Shown here piece by piece: positions 37,897 through 50,548 of a DNA stretch of 64,000 bases. Within the stretch, counting starts at the first letter, position 1. Each line of letters opens with the position of its first letter. The notes beneath the pieces are model-generated. The model worked only from the letters and a program-made list of their open reading frames with translations, had not been told where the DNA came from and did not search any database. The position numbers were made by a program, and so were the translations under genes. Source of the DNA: Muricea muricata (lineage: Eukaryota; Cnidaria; Anthozoa; Malacalcyonacea; Plexauridae); the NCBI GenBank assembly GCA_963855995.1, contig OY979720.1, positions 4,528,501-4,592,500 of the forward strand, given 5' to 3'.

Positions 37897-39176
37897 ACAT
37901 AATAATATATGTTGATATACTCTCGACTGGAATGATATAATCATGATTATGAATATTCTCTTAGCTTTGATATATTTATTATGGTGAAGGTGTATGGTTT
38001 TGAGTCAATTGATGTTTGTAACCAGCCTTGTTTCGAGTGATCAGTGTGTGTGTATTTTCTCCTGTTGTTACAGTGTGTCTGCTATAAGTGGGGCCACTTA
38101 AACAACACCAAGCAATCACATTGAAGAACGAAAATAGAAACTCACTCAAAATGGCACGTTGACCAATCAGCGCAGCGGAGAAACAATGTCAACTTCACAA
38201 AAAACGAACTAGTAATAAGCGTGAAATTTGAAGAAGTCAACGAGTGAACAATAATCGCAAACTATAATCGTCATACACTGATACACACCCTTTATTTAGC
38301 TATTACACGACATGCTACCGTATCTAAACCTCGTTATATCAGCAATTGTGGTGGATAATATGCGAGTGTTGTCTAAGTGGTCCAACTTTTAGTAGGAGCA
38401 CTGTAATTTGTTTCACAAAGATACAGATACGAGAACCTCTGGTAACGCCCCCCTCGCAACCAACAGATTTTGCTATGTAAAGGCGCGTGTTTTGTAGCAC
38501 ATATAGTTTGGGACGGTATAGATATTGCTTTTGGTGTGGTTGACTGATGCACAAAGAAACAGGAAGAGCCGTAAATTAATCAAGTACGTGCATGCCATTG
38601 GTCGACAATTTCCCCGTAGAAATTAGTTCGTTTGAGCCAGACATAAACTGAAAAAGTATTCGGGGTACAGTCCCATCGTTACTATTGAAAAGTAATAAAC
38701 TTGCTTAACATCTATCCGATATAAAATCGCAAAGGGTCAGGACAAAAAGTTGGTAAACCGGATATGTTTAAAAGTACAGTTGCGTCTGTCGCCGTGGAGA
38801 ACTATAATTGTTACAGTATAGTTTGGTATTTCTATAAGAGTATGATTAAAATTTTCGACTTTCTGTTCGTAATTTTACATACCAGAAAGCTTATGTTGGA
38901 AAGGTATGGTTAGGAATTAAAATATTGCGACATCATTGTTTGGGGTGTGTAATATATTTTGAATATTTTTGTGCCCTGACGACCAGCTTGACGGAAATGT
39001 TATGACGTCATAGTTTGTCACAGTTCGAAGGTTACTGCGGTTACTGCCAGTTTATAGTCCGCCATTTTGATTATTTCGCAAAGGGAAGCTACTTAAATCC
39101 CTTTGCATCTGCCATTATAACAACAACTATAAGACATTTACATTTATCATATTTATAACGTACTTATAGCAAAACA
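37897..39176. other. Intergenic spacer between RRP12 and CLINT1
   Basis: No gene recognised. It holds the RRP12 3' UTR and presumably the CLINT1 promoter and 5' UTR. A 71-aa minus-strand frame near 38339-38554 has no features that support coding. Confidence 0.5.
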
Positions 39177-42100
39177 ATGTGGAAAATTCGTGAGATCCAA
39201 GACAAAGTGTAAGTACCAAAATCGTAGTGTTTTCTGAACGTAGTAATTTTTAATACCGGCTTTGCCTTCTCGTTTGTTTGTTATTGTTTTGTAGCTGCTA
39301 TAGTGCTTAAATTGATTCGTTTCTAGGACCAATATGGTCATGAACTATTCTGAAGTCGAGTCGAAAGTAAGGGAAGCAACGAACGATGACACTTGGGGAC
39401 CTCACGGCTCTATAATGAGTGAAATAGCAAAATACACTTTTACGTATGAGCATTTTCCCGAAGTAATGTCAATGCTTTGGAAGAGGCTGCTTCAGGAGAA
39501 GAAGAATTGGCGTAGAGTATATAAGGTGTGTAGATATTAAGGAAGCTTTTTATCGTTTAAAACGGCCTTTTATTGCCCAAATTCTAGAGGAAGTACTCAG
39601 AGATCTTGCATTGTTTATATGACAGTGTTTGTTGTATTTCAGTCGCTACTTTTGTTGTCGTATTTGCTTCGCAATGGCTCTGAACGTGTCGTGACTAGTG
39701 CTAGGGACCATATATATGATATGAGACAGCTAGAAGATTATCAACATATAGACGAACACGGCAGAGACCAAGGCATAAACAGTGAGTAAAAAATTTATAT
39801 ATGCATGCCATAGTCCATTTCAAAATTTTCGCATACAATCGGCATTTTCATACATTCTCGACGCCACAGATGAAGTGTCAAATTTCGACAGCCTCCAGTT
39901 GAAATCTTGGAATTTGACAAAGAAAATTGACACTTCTATATGATAACAAGTCATTTAATTTTTTACTGAATTTGAGGAATTTGTAACATGCATATATTTT
40001 ATTAAACAAAAAATTTCATAACATTTCGCCGGTTTAAATATTGTGACACAAGAGTAAAGCATTGTACATACAAGCCGCTGTAAAAAGTTATTCTTTATGC
40101 TTACATTTTCTAGTGAAAAAGCTATAAATTTCTCGCGTTATAAAATATTAATGATTTGTTTGCTTTTTGAAAAAATCATGAGTATTATGTTGACAGTTTT
40201 TATAGAAATTTCATAGAATACTTTGGGTATTACTACAGGCTTCAATATTGCCCTTATAGCTGTATTGTATTGCACTAGAATTACATATTACTTGAAATCA
40301 GAGCAGTTGACAAAAAGTTAACAAGTGTGCTTGATGAACAAGCGCACTGAACAAAATTGACCAATTTATTTCCTCAAGTTGAGCAATCCTTGGTCAATTT
40401 TTTTCCTGAATGGCGCAATGGGCTTGTTGTGTATTTTATATGTGTTTGAACCCTATCAAAATACAGACATGTTTGGAAAGTAATGACAATTTAAGAAAGT
40501 GATTAAAGTACAAAACATAATCTAAACAAAGATAACATCTTGAACATCTTAATTCAATTAGTATGTTAAAAAGTATTCATCATATTTCAGTAAAGATAAT
40601 TAAAAAGCCGTTTATATAGTTTTTAGTTAAGAGGTAGGATTTAGTTTTACTACATTTGACAAGGTGCGTGTTGGAATTTTAAACATGTGCAAAAATGTTT
40701 TTAGTTCGACATAAGGTTAAAGAATTGATAGAAATTGTACAAGATGATCAAAGATTACGAGATGAAAGGAAGAAAGCAAAGAAATCACGGGACAAATACA
40801 AAGGTGTTTCCAGTGAGGAAGTTTCGCGTAAATATGATTACAGTAAGTTTATACTTCAAAAACATTTTACCTGGTTTGGGTTGTTCCAGAAAAGATATAT
40901 TCCCCCATAGAGAAAATTAAGAATACCCTCTCCCCCCCTCTCTGGAAATCCTATAACATTGAGTAACATCTGATAACATTGAGTTAGATCTTCTCTGACC
41001 CATATATTGATTGATTTCATATTTGCTATTTTCCAGGTGATAGATACAGTGCAGAGCCAAAAAATTTTGATGATGCTTTTGATGAATTTGATGAGAAAAC
41101 AAACAGGAGAAGTTCATTCCGAAAGTTCAAAGAAAGAGCATATTCTGGAGCAAAGGGTGGAGAATATAAAGATGACGTGTCAAGTAATAAGAGGTACTGA
41201 ATAATAGTTAAAAATTTCTACGAGGTGGCATCATGCTGGTTTGGAATGCATAGGGTTTGAACTGTTTTACCAACATTTTTGTTTTTGATGTTTTGCGATG
41301 GGATTTTGCAAACAAGATGGCGGTGCAGTGATTGCGTTCAGGTAGCTTAATGTTTTGATATTAACAAAGATTAGATTTTTTCACAAAGGTAGGTAAGTCA
41401 GGGTGTTAGTTAAAAAAACATTTTTCTAATCTCATAAGTAATTAACTATATTGCTTTGTTATAATGCATACCGTTATGGTTCCGAGCATCCCCACATATA
41501 AATATGAGATCCCTGATTTTCTTAGCCAACTATATCTGTAAAATAATGCTGCAATTATATTAAAACAAATGTGTTGTTGTTGTGTTAGCTGTATGCAGTT
41601 GTTCTTGCTGTAGTATTTCAATCTTACAAACCCTCTCTTACAACAGTGATGAGGAAGAAGGCCAGGATACACTTGAGACAAAACAACGTATACCAGAGAA
41701 AGAGGAAAGCCCAGTGGTAAAGAAAACTGTACGTAAAGTGGACCTTGGAGCTGCTGCCACTTATGCTCAAGTTCAAAAAGATAATAACAAAGCAGAGCAG
41801 ACGACATTAAAAGAATGTGCTCAAACTACACAGACCTCTAGTAATGAACTTGTTGACTTATTCTCGTCCACAGAAAGCCGACCTGTTGCAAGCATTCCCC
41901 CATTTCAATCCGACTCCAGCAATGATGCTGGTTTTGGCAGTTTTGAGTCTGCTAAACAGCAGAATGGAAATGATTTTGCAGATTTTAGTGCATTTACTGA
42001 AGCAAAACCTGCTTCACCTAAAGATGACTTTGCAGATTTTCAATCTTCGAGTAGAACGCAACAAAATGGTGATGCAGATTTATTTCATGATTTTGCCTCA

Positions 42101-44170
42101 GCATCAACATCAAATCAAGATCTTTTGTCTAAACCTAGCATGGCGAGCAATACTTCCGTGGCATTTCAAGGCCCAGCAGGAGTTACCATGCAACCTGTGG
42201 TAGGCAAATACTTTAAATGATAGACATGACTGCAGTTCTTGTTTTGTAACAGGAAAGAGTGTTATGCTGGCATTCAGGAAAATCTTAGACAAGATTTATT
42301 ATGAGAATCTTTATTAAAGCTTGACGGTCAGTTGTAGAAAAAGTGGATAGCTTTATCCACCAGGTAGTGATTTTTTAAAAAAATTTGACACATGTTCATT
42401 AACTGGTAAAACTTATATTATATTTTGAGTTGAAGTCACTTGTTACCTCTTGCAAGTTCAATATCCCTGGTGTTATTCCATTTTATGCACTTTAGTGGCA
42501 GTTTAAAAAAATCACTATCCGATGGATAGCACTATCTGCCTTTTATACAACCGACCCCAGAAAACTATCTCACATGCTTTGGTTTTCAGCGGGGTTCTGA
42601 CTTAATAATTTGCGTTTAAAAAGAACCCAAAACCTACTGGACAGTAGATTGAACATAAGTAGATAAAAATACACAATTGAAAAAGTTTGATTTAAATATT
42701 TCTTAAGTGATTCTGAGCAATTTTTATGCCATGATAATTCACCATAAGTTTGTCATTATTGGATGGTTGTTAAAGGAACAATTATCGGCCGTGTGGCAAA
42801 TTTTAAACAGAGTTTTCTGTTCAATCCATCAGTCAAGTTCCAGGCACTTTGTATGGAAGTACCATGGACATAACTGTAAATTTTTGTTTCTTGTCAAGGG
42901 TATGTCTGCTTCTATGCAACCCATGATGCCGGCATCGAACATGTCACCTATGATGATGGCTAACACAACAGTGATGAGTAATAGTTCAACGATAACTGGA
43001 GGTCAAATGATGGGAGGTACATCTATGATGGCAGGCAACATAGGTGTTGGATCCATGGTGGGAGGTGTACCAACATTAGCTGGTGGAAATCCTGCAATGG
43101 GCGGCACTCCAACAATGGGTGGAACTCCCACGATGGGTGGAACACCAACAATGGGGGGAGCATCCACTATGGTTGGGCAACCTATCATGGGTGGAACACC
43201 AATGATGGGTGGGGCAACTACCATGGTTGGGCAGCCTATGATGGGTGGCGCTGGAATAATGGGTGGTGGCTCTCCTAATATGATGAGTGGTGGAATGACA
43301 ATGGCTCCATCACCTATGATGGGGAATATGATGTCATCGCAACAAGGTATGATGTCGTCACAACAAGGCATGATGTCATCTCAACAAGGCATGATGTCAA
43401 CACAGTTGACAGCTAATGTTCCCAAGTCGTCAAGTGGGAATAGCAAGAGTCAACAACAGGTATGTAGAAGGTGCTTGGTTTTTTATAAAATAAGGTACAG
43501 GCAGGGCCTGCATGGCTTAATTCTTGGCACAAGGCACTTAATATAGAGGTTTACATATTAATACATTTATTATGTATACAATCTCTTCAAACATTCTTTC
43601 CTAGATAACTTTTTTCAATTACAATTAGTTGTGCAAGCCCTGGGTCCATTATCAAGATTTAGGTGAAATGTTTCCAGAATTCTCTGTCTTTGTGGAGTGA
43701 TTTTTTCTGTGATGAACCAAAAGATGGATGAGAATAATGCTGATGAATTATGGTAATGATTATGATTATTTTATGCTTTCCAGGTGTCAAGTGCAACATC
43801 GAAGACAACAACATGGTCAAACAGTGGTGGTGTAGATATTAGTCTTGACAACTTGGCTCCAATCTCCCCAAAGGAAAAACCTCATCAACCCAGCATGAAC
43901 CAGCTTTACATGCAGAACACGATGCCAACACAAATGTCTTCACCAGGCATGAGTTACTATGGAAATACTGGTATGCAACCTATGTACACTGGAAATCAAA
44001 TGGGGATGTCTATGAACATGATGGGTAATGGCATTGCGCAAATGAACATTTCCACTCCTCCTGGAATGGTCAACAGAGGAATGATGTCACAGGGGGGTGC
44101 GGTCAATATGCAGCAACCTGGCATGGTTGGTGCTAATCAAAATTTTGGCAGAGTTATGCAATACAAGTAA
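39177..44170 (+). CDS. CLINT1: Clathrin interactor 1 (epsinR), ENTH-domain adaptor
   Basis: Coding exons: 39177-39208, 39327-39525, 39643-39781, 40705-40842, 41037-41193, 41647-42199, 42899-43459 and 43784-44170; 2166 bp, about 721 aa. Residues 1-~150 are an ENTH domain with near-invariant family blocks (MNYSEVESKVREATNDD, NWRRVYKSLLLL, RNGSERVVTSAR, DEHGRDQGINIR). The family binds PtdIns4P and works with clathrin, AP-1 and SNAREs at the trans-Golgi and endosomes. The middle part has adaptor and clathrin peptides: VDLFSS, DFADF (two similar copies) and DADLFHDF. The C-terminal part retains a TWSNS...ISLDNL block typical of CLINT1. Exon 7 carries Met/Gly-rich tandem repeats that make the protein longer than the ~625-aa human one. 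The start at 39177 matches the MWK-x-RE start of the family. Confidence 0.95.
42322..42558. mobile_element. Diverged MITE related to 33065-33211
   Basis: The left end gacggtcagttgtagaaaaa and the right end ttttatacaaccgacccc are imperfect inverted repeats matching the GGTTGTATAAAA termini at 33065. The inner gtggatagc/gctatcc blocks also pair. It lies in CLINT1 intron 6. Confidence 0.65.
43097..43398 (+). repeat. In-frame coding repeats in CLINT1 exon 7
   Basis: At 43097-43270 there are repeated MGGTPT or MGGAxT units, and at 43329-43398 three to four copies of MMSSQQG. Both are in the CLINT1 reading frame and have low-complexity nucleotide sequence prone to length change. Confidence 0.85.
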
Positions 44171-44190
44171 TTTATTCTCATCTTCATATA

Positions 44191-44196
44191 AATAAA
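44191..44196 (+). promoter_or_regulatory. Candidate CLINT1 polyadenylation signal
   Basis: An AATAAA lies 20 bp after the stop at 44170. That would imply a very short 3' UTR; it may not be the signal used. Confidence 0.35.
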
Positions 44197-46016
44197 TTTG
44201 ACAATGTTTTTTTGGTATGTGATCAAAAAAATCTTTGACACAGATTTTAAAAATCAGTGAAGTTTGAAATAGGATTCTCACGGGTACAGTTATGTTATTT
44301 GTGCGCGAAATTCTTGTCAGATTTGCGTATCAATTTGCACGAAAGACTTATTTTAAATTGTTTGATATGATAAAACTGATGAGAATCTATCACATAATGA
44401 TTATCTGTACCACGTAATCCCACTGATCACTGAAGCACTTTGCTGAGGTAAAGACACACGCGTGGCAGTTTGTTCACCTACATTCTCTTATGCACTCATT
44501 GTTTTTTTTTGCTGAGAGTTGACTCTACTGTTTATTGCTTTCAAAGAGAAAGAGAGAGAGAGGAAAATGGAAACGAGAACTTTGGACAAAAATTGCCCTT
44601 AACTGTATACTGTCCATCGCAATCCAATGAGACTTACGGTTTATTGTAGTTTATAACCTAAAGAACATACCACGTGGAGCCTTTGTTTCAGTAAAGTGCC
44701 TAAGTTGAGAGTCACGTTTAAACTCTTGATTATTTCCGCACGAAAAATTGTTTGCTGGCATTGTTATTCATTGTGGTCTTGCGAAACTAGCACGAACCAG
44801 AAATCATTTTATAACAAAACTGTTTCCCATATGAGAGCAGTGTTTTTTATCTCAAAGTTGGGAAAGCTGGGAACATTTACAGAGTAAACAGGCGGCTAGT
44901 ACTGTTTTCCGTATTAGAATTGTCCAATAAGACTAGTCTTCAAGCTTAGTGTAGGACAATTACTCGTGTGTTTTTATGCGTTGACATATCGGAGCAGCAA
45001 AAATCGTAGGAGATATTTTCTATTGCATATGAAAAGCCTATGATCTCAGCACATGTATTCTGACTTCAATTCTGCAAGTAAACTATGTTTCCTGACAATG
45101 TCTAGCTCATACACTTTCGTCAGTTCCATAACCGGTTTTAGTTGTTATGGAGAAGAGAAAAAAACAACCATCGCCGTCAAAAATAAATTGAACTATCAGC
45201 CATTTCCTAATCGAGCATGCATGGATTGTTTAGAGGGACAGTCAACCTCGTTTCCAAGGTCTTTCCTGGGGCGGAATGAAAAACGAGGTTGAGGGACAGT
45301 GTGGTAGAGAGCACGAGTCATGAGACATGGGACGAGTATTGCAAACAACCTTGAGGCCTTTTCTTAGAGATGTGACGCATCTTGCTTTGCTCCAATGTTA
45401 ACTTTAAAGCTTCCTGCCTCTTTGTATTGTCCCCCTCCAAAGAATCTGTACATGCTTTGCGGTTAGGAAATGGCTAGTTGAAAAATTAATGTAGTAAATT
45501 CTTCTAAATCAGATAATCCCAGCCACTTGTACCGCACGCTATAACTTATAATTACCATTTGAAAGCAAGGGCGTATCGAGTCGGTGGGGTAGGGGTATGG
45601 GAGAGGTGGGACACCTCCCACGTCGGTTTAAATAGGAAATCGTCTGGAAAATTTTTCAACAATTAATATAATGGTAAATTGAAAAGTTTGTATATTGAGG
45701 AACACCCCCCCTCCAAACAGATGAATCTCACCACGTCCTTGTTTAAAAGTGTATTTGTACCACAGAAATAAAATATATGAGACTGTTAGTCGTGTAAATT
45801 AGTTAGGTTAATTGACAACAAGTATTCTAAGTCATGAAATAATTATAAATGACCCGCGATATGCCTACTGTCGTAGGTCCGTGTAATTATGAGCATTCAT
45901 TATTTTGTAAAATAATTGTTGACAAAAATGATGAAATATCATTATACTCGTGTTTGCTATCATTATATGTATACGATAGATGCTTCAATCCTTTTCCGGC
46001 TGATAATTTCAGCAAA

Positions 46017-46270
46017 TATAAAATGAATGTAATTCCGAATAAGGAGTGCATATAATTATACACAAGTTTGAATTAAACTGTATATTTCGAATCAAATCAG
46101 GTTCATCTTCAGCATCTTCTTCAAAACTCTGCTGAAGATGTATCTGATTTGATTCGAAGTTTTGAAGACGATGCTGAAGATGAAACTGATTTGATTCGAA
46201 ATACACAGTTTAATTCAAACTTGTGTATTATAGATATGTACTCCTTATTCGGTATTACATTCATTTTACA
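46017..46270. repeat. Long inverted repeat, ~110-bp arms
   Basis: Arms 46017-46127 and 46160-46270 pair with scattered mismatches. The outer blocks are aaaatgaatgtaat and attacattcatttt, then cacaagtttgaattaaactg, and the inner block is ttcgaatcaaatcag with tcttcagcat. A ~30-bp centre carries a further copy of the gctgaagatg motif. It is probably a foldback MITE. Confidence 0.8.
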
Positions 46271-46832
46271 TAGGTGCTTTACAACTACAATTCTTGGGTT
46301 TCACTGGAACCTTTTTCAGTAATTCTGAGTTGGGGTCAACCCAAAATGTATTGATGATTGTACTGCACTGGAGCAAGCAAATCTCACGAAATTGCACACA
46401 TTTGCTGCCAAAGACAAGGTCAACGCATACAGTGAAATTTTTTCAGTCTGATGACAGTGTATCGATTTGGAGTTGACCCCCAGTGAAATTTATGACGTCA
46501 CGTGACACCCAAGAATATGTTGTTGGTAAATACAAACCTAAGTGATCAGGCTTTGTAATTGGCCTTTTGAAACAAAAGTCGTCATTGTTTTTTATTCAAT
46601 CTTTAGGAAATCAATTTTTATAGTTTTTTGTCTTTCGTTATAATCAGCCACTCACAAATCCCTTTCGCAATGTTGCTGGTAAGTCGCAAAGATTTTACTA
46701 CGATTAACTATGTCTAACGGGATGTCTCCCCTTGTTTTCTACCTCGTTTTCTATAGCGAGATTGTCGCCGCTAAATGACTATAGTCTAAACTGCAGTTTC
46801 GTTCTGTACATAAGAAACATTTCTAAAAGAAA

Positions 46833-48762
46833 TCACAAAAAGTACTTTACAATAATAGCAAAGACCACATAGAAAAAGCCATGTTGTTTCAGAGAACATG
46901 CCGCACTAGTTGGGGTAGTTGTTGTCTGGGTGCTTGCTGACGCGGTTAATGTGCTTGTTGGGTCTGGTGTTTGATTTGGGACGTTGGGTGTTGTACTAGG
47001 GATGCTTTTCGTGTTCAGTTTTTGTGTAGAACTTTCTTTTGTTATACTCGTGGTATAACTTTCAATGATGACATTTGTGCTTGGTTGGATTCCAACACTT
47101 GAAGATGGATTTATACTCGGTTTCGATTCATGGGTCTTTTCAAACGTAAGTGTCCCAAATCTCTTCAGAGGTTTATCGGTTTTAAGTGAGCCTTCTGTGT
47201 TATTTGTTATTAGTTCGATATCTTCAGATGGATTTGTTAGTTTATCAAGGCTAGTGAAGTCAGTTCCACTGTCAGTGCCCGCATCATAAAGTGGCAAATC
47301 TCTTCCTCTCGAGTCTTCCCATTCTCCTGTTGTCGTGTTGCATAAGTCGAAGTCGTGCACACCAACGAACCAGTCAGGTGAGGGTGCGATCATGGTAATA
47401 AAGGACACAAGGGGAAATTCTGAATTGACTTCGATGTTAGTTATGCTACTAGTTCCAGTAGGTGAGATGAAAGAGTTGCTACCCTCGTATTTATTGAAGG
47501 CTTTTTTGTTACTTATCTGAGCATCCATCTCGCTGTTAAGCGCTCCTGTTTGACCTGAAAAATAAACCAGTGTATATCCGCTCAGCCAAAAGCATCCTTC
47601 GGGGGTGAAGCTGGTGGGTTATTTAGGAGGGGGGGGGGCAAAATTTTCGTGTTTTCAAATCAACCTTATTTTAGTCTTGGGGGCAGATTGTTGCATTTAG
47701 ATCAGCGGCTACATTAGAATGCGACAGAGCGCAACTTCATGTAAAAACCAGCAGTGAAAACGCCTGATAACTACCTTGAGACTACTATCGGGACTACCTT
47801 GAGAGGTGGTCTTTATGGGTTCGAAGTTTAGACCAATCTGTCTCTTTGTTTAGCACGCTATTAGTAGCTTTCAGGTAGTTCCTCGATAAACGCCTTGAGA
47901 CAGAGGGAAATACATAAATTATTTTCTTTAATGTACTTTAGATGTGGTTGCCCCGTTATTCATGTTGACGCATACAACCGTCTGTTTTAGTGTAATGTAG
48001 ATCGTTGCTACATAAGAGTCTTTAAATGCGGTAAAATTTAAGAGCGATAACAAAGACGTAGATACGAGGTTGGCATGATTACTGTGTTGGATTTTGGGTA
48101 TAATGCTAAATTGCTAATTCAAACAGGAGAACTTTCATTTAGGCGACTCGATAACAAACGGTATAACGGTCCACTTTCGCTCTAGATTCCTTCCACGTCG
48201 TTGAAAGTAAGTGTGTCTAGGTGGCAACAAAACGTCTGGATCATGCTGCTCCGTTTTGAACACGACCAAACCAATTACACACGTTAACTATATATTCATT
48301 TTGAAGCTTGTATTATGTATATTGTATTTAAATAGTATTGTTTGTCGTATTATATCATATTGGTATGAAGCAGCAGTTCCAGCTATCAAGTATATAGCGC
48401 CTATATGTTGTCAATCGCTATGCTTCTGGAAATACAAAGGCCCATTCAAATTATGAAATTATTAAAGAAAAGCAATTATTCATACCCCTTTCTGCCACAT
48501 CTTTAACTCCTGTGGTCGCCTTAATTCCTGGTGCCCACATCACATAGTCAGCTTTATGACTACAACCTACGACTGCTGAGAAATGAGGTCCGGATACGCT
48601 TGGAAAATCAGGATGACTTTGGCTTGTCCATTCCGCTTGAAACTTTAAGATATATTTCGCTGTTCCTTGGCATTGAATAGCTTGAGTAAACGCCACTGTA
48701 CTTACGAGACACACCACGCTATACCACAATACGAAGGCTGACATCTTTAAACTGGGTTTCAC
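46833..48762 (-). CDS. Single-domain Spondin_N surface protein 1
   Basis: Coding exons 48762-48486 and 47554-46833 join in phase 1 for 999 bp, about 332 aa. The signal peptide ends near VAFTQA. The front half of the domain runs IQCQGTAKYILKFQAEW to AERG, and the back half has APSPDWFVGV, a Cys and LPLYDAGTDSGTDF. A Ser/Thr/Pro-rich mucin-like stalk of about 70 residues follows, then a C-terminal hydrophobic stretch (FFYVVFAIIVKYFL) that fits a GPI-anchor signal. The intron position is identical to that in all other Spondin_N genes here. A Met at residue 7 is an alternative start matching the neighbouring gene's start. Confidence 0.88.
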
Positions 48763-49400
48763 AGAGTATTTGATTTGTCACTGTAGCACTGTAACAGTTT
48801 TAATTGATAATAGCCAAAAACAAGAATGTCGCAGGTGTATTATCTGTTTCAATATGAATGCGGAACTCGATCAAATATCACCATGCAATTGCGGCACTGC
48901 ATTGATATTTTTTATAAAGAATGACATGTCAACTACGTACTGCTAGGCGAGGCGCCAAAGAATTGTTTACGAAGAATGACATCAAAAAGCAATACAAAGC
49001 GGGTGTGGATAATTGAGGGGGAAAACAAACTCATGTCACGTCTTCATCTAATACGAGTTTCTCTCTTTATACATTAATTTGTATGGGCAAAAACTATGCA
49101 AATAAGTGCGTTATGATTACTTGTGTGACTTTTTTTAAGAAACCATAGAAACAAATTTGGAAAAAATTGTTTACTAAGATAATATATAGATAATAGTTAA
49201 AAATGACAAAGCTCTTTAATAGAGAAGTTACTGAGAGAAAATTCTGGAGATAACTTTTGTCAAAGATAAGCCATGTTATTTGCAAGTCATACAAGACAAA
49301 ATCGTGGTTTAGTAATGTCTAGAACAACAATCTACAATCTAGTCTACACAATTTCCCAATCTATAGTTGGATATATAGTTGGGGAACTAGTTACAATTAC

Positions 49401-49591
49401 AATACAAAATAAAACATATTTCGAAGAAATACATCTTGTAAACTCAATACTCGAGTTAAAAACAAGAAACGGTTTAGATGATGGTTTTGAAATAAAACCG
49501 AAATATTACAGTCTTAATCGTTTCTTGTTTTTAACTCGAGTATTGAATTAACAAGATGTATTTCTTAGGAATATGTTTTATTTTGTATTTT
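49401..49591. repeat. Inverted repeat with ~70-bp arms
   Basis: The left arm 49401-49470 (aatacaaaataaaacatatt ... ctcgagttaaaaacaagaaac) is the reverse complement of 49520-49591 with few mismatches, around a 49-bp centre. It is probably a foldback MITE. Confidence 0.85.
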
Positions 49592-50477
49592 ATTAAATTG
49601 TCGTCCGGTCAAGGTTTACGATACATATAGGTCGTTTATGGACACGTTATACGTGCTTATTGTATTCTTATGCAACAAACCAACAGCAACGTTTTAGGAA
49701 AGCTAGATATCCATCATTTAAGCAATTAAAGAATAGTTATCGGTAGATTTGGGAAAATTACAATATACACAGGTGACGATGAAAAACCATGTGCAATCAT
49801 ATTAAAGCTTACTCTGACAGGTGCATAAGATACCTCACGTCCAGTATATACAACATATACCTTGGCGGTCAGAGCGCTTCCTGCACAGTGAGAAGTCAAG
49901 GCTTCGAATTCCGGTTTGAATGTTTTGTTTTTTGGCAAATCTTTTAGCCTAATTTGGACATTGCAGGACCAAGTCGTAGGTGTGTCTTGTCATTTTTCAT
50001 TGTAATTCGTTAGGGAGGCGTCACAGCTTGAGAAAAGCGAAATTGTTTGCTGCAACTTTATCACTGTTGGCTTCAAACTCATTTTTTATCTTTTTGAAAG
50101 TGAAAGCCTTGCCTTCAAATGAAATGTACGTTGCTACAGTTTTGTGTCTTTATTTAGCAATAGAAAAATTGCCATTTAAGGTGGCTCGACACAGTTTTGA
50201 AAAAATCAAGTTATAGCCTACTTAGCACTCTTATTTTCGCGCTGTTAAGTTTAAGTGAGTCTGTATTGAATTGTTAATGTCTTTTAACATATTCTCTTTC
50301 AAATTATGGCAGTTTTGCCGACGAATGCGCAAGTCAAAAAGAAGCACGGTGACCCCCAATGTTTTCTTCGCAATATATTACAAACACCATAGACTAAGAT
50401 TGTGCGAACGTTTAAAAAAACCTGTAACGCCAGCTTTTTCAAACTGCGAAAATGCCGTTTTTTTGAAGAACATTTTC

Positions 50478-50548
50478 CAACCTCGTTCCCAGGGCTATTT
50501 CCCCTTTTTAAGGAAATGGCCCTGGGAACGTGGTTGAACATTTTCCAC
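50478..50548. repeat. Short palindrome with CCTCGTTCCCAGGG arms
   Basis: ttccaacctcgttcccaggg at the left pairs with ccctgggaacgtggttgaa at the right, across a T/A-rich centre. A diverged copy lies at about 32909-32950 in RRP12 intron 30, and a related aacctcgttt foldback at 45247-45292. Confidence 0.75.

Larger units (their letters stand above)
44171..46832. other. Intergenic region downstream of CLINT1
   Basis: No gene recognised. It contains a GA microsatellite near 44549, a foldback with aacctcgttt/aaacgaggtt ends at 45247-45292 and the long inverted repeat at 46017-46270. The genes on either side converge, so both 3' UTRs lie here. Confidence 0.5.

Noticed and set aside
43003-43371. Minus-strand Pro/Ile-rich 122-aa frame
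   Set aside because: It is the antisense of the CLINT1 Met/Gly repeat and owes its openness to the repeat.
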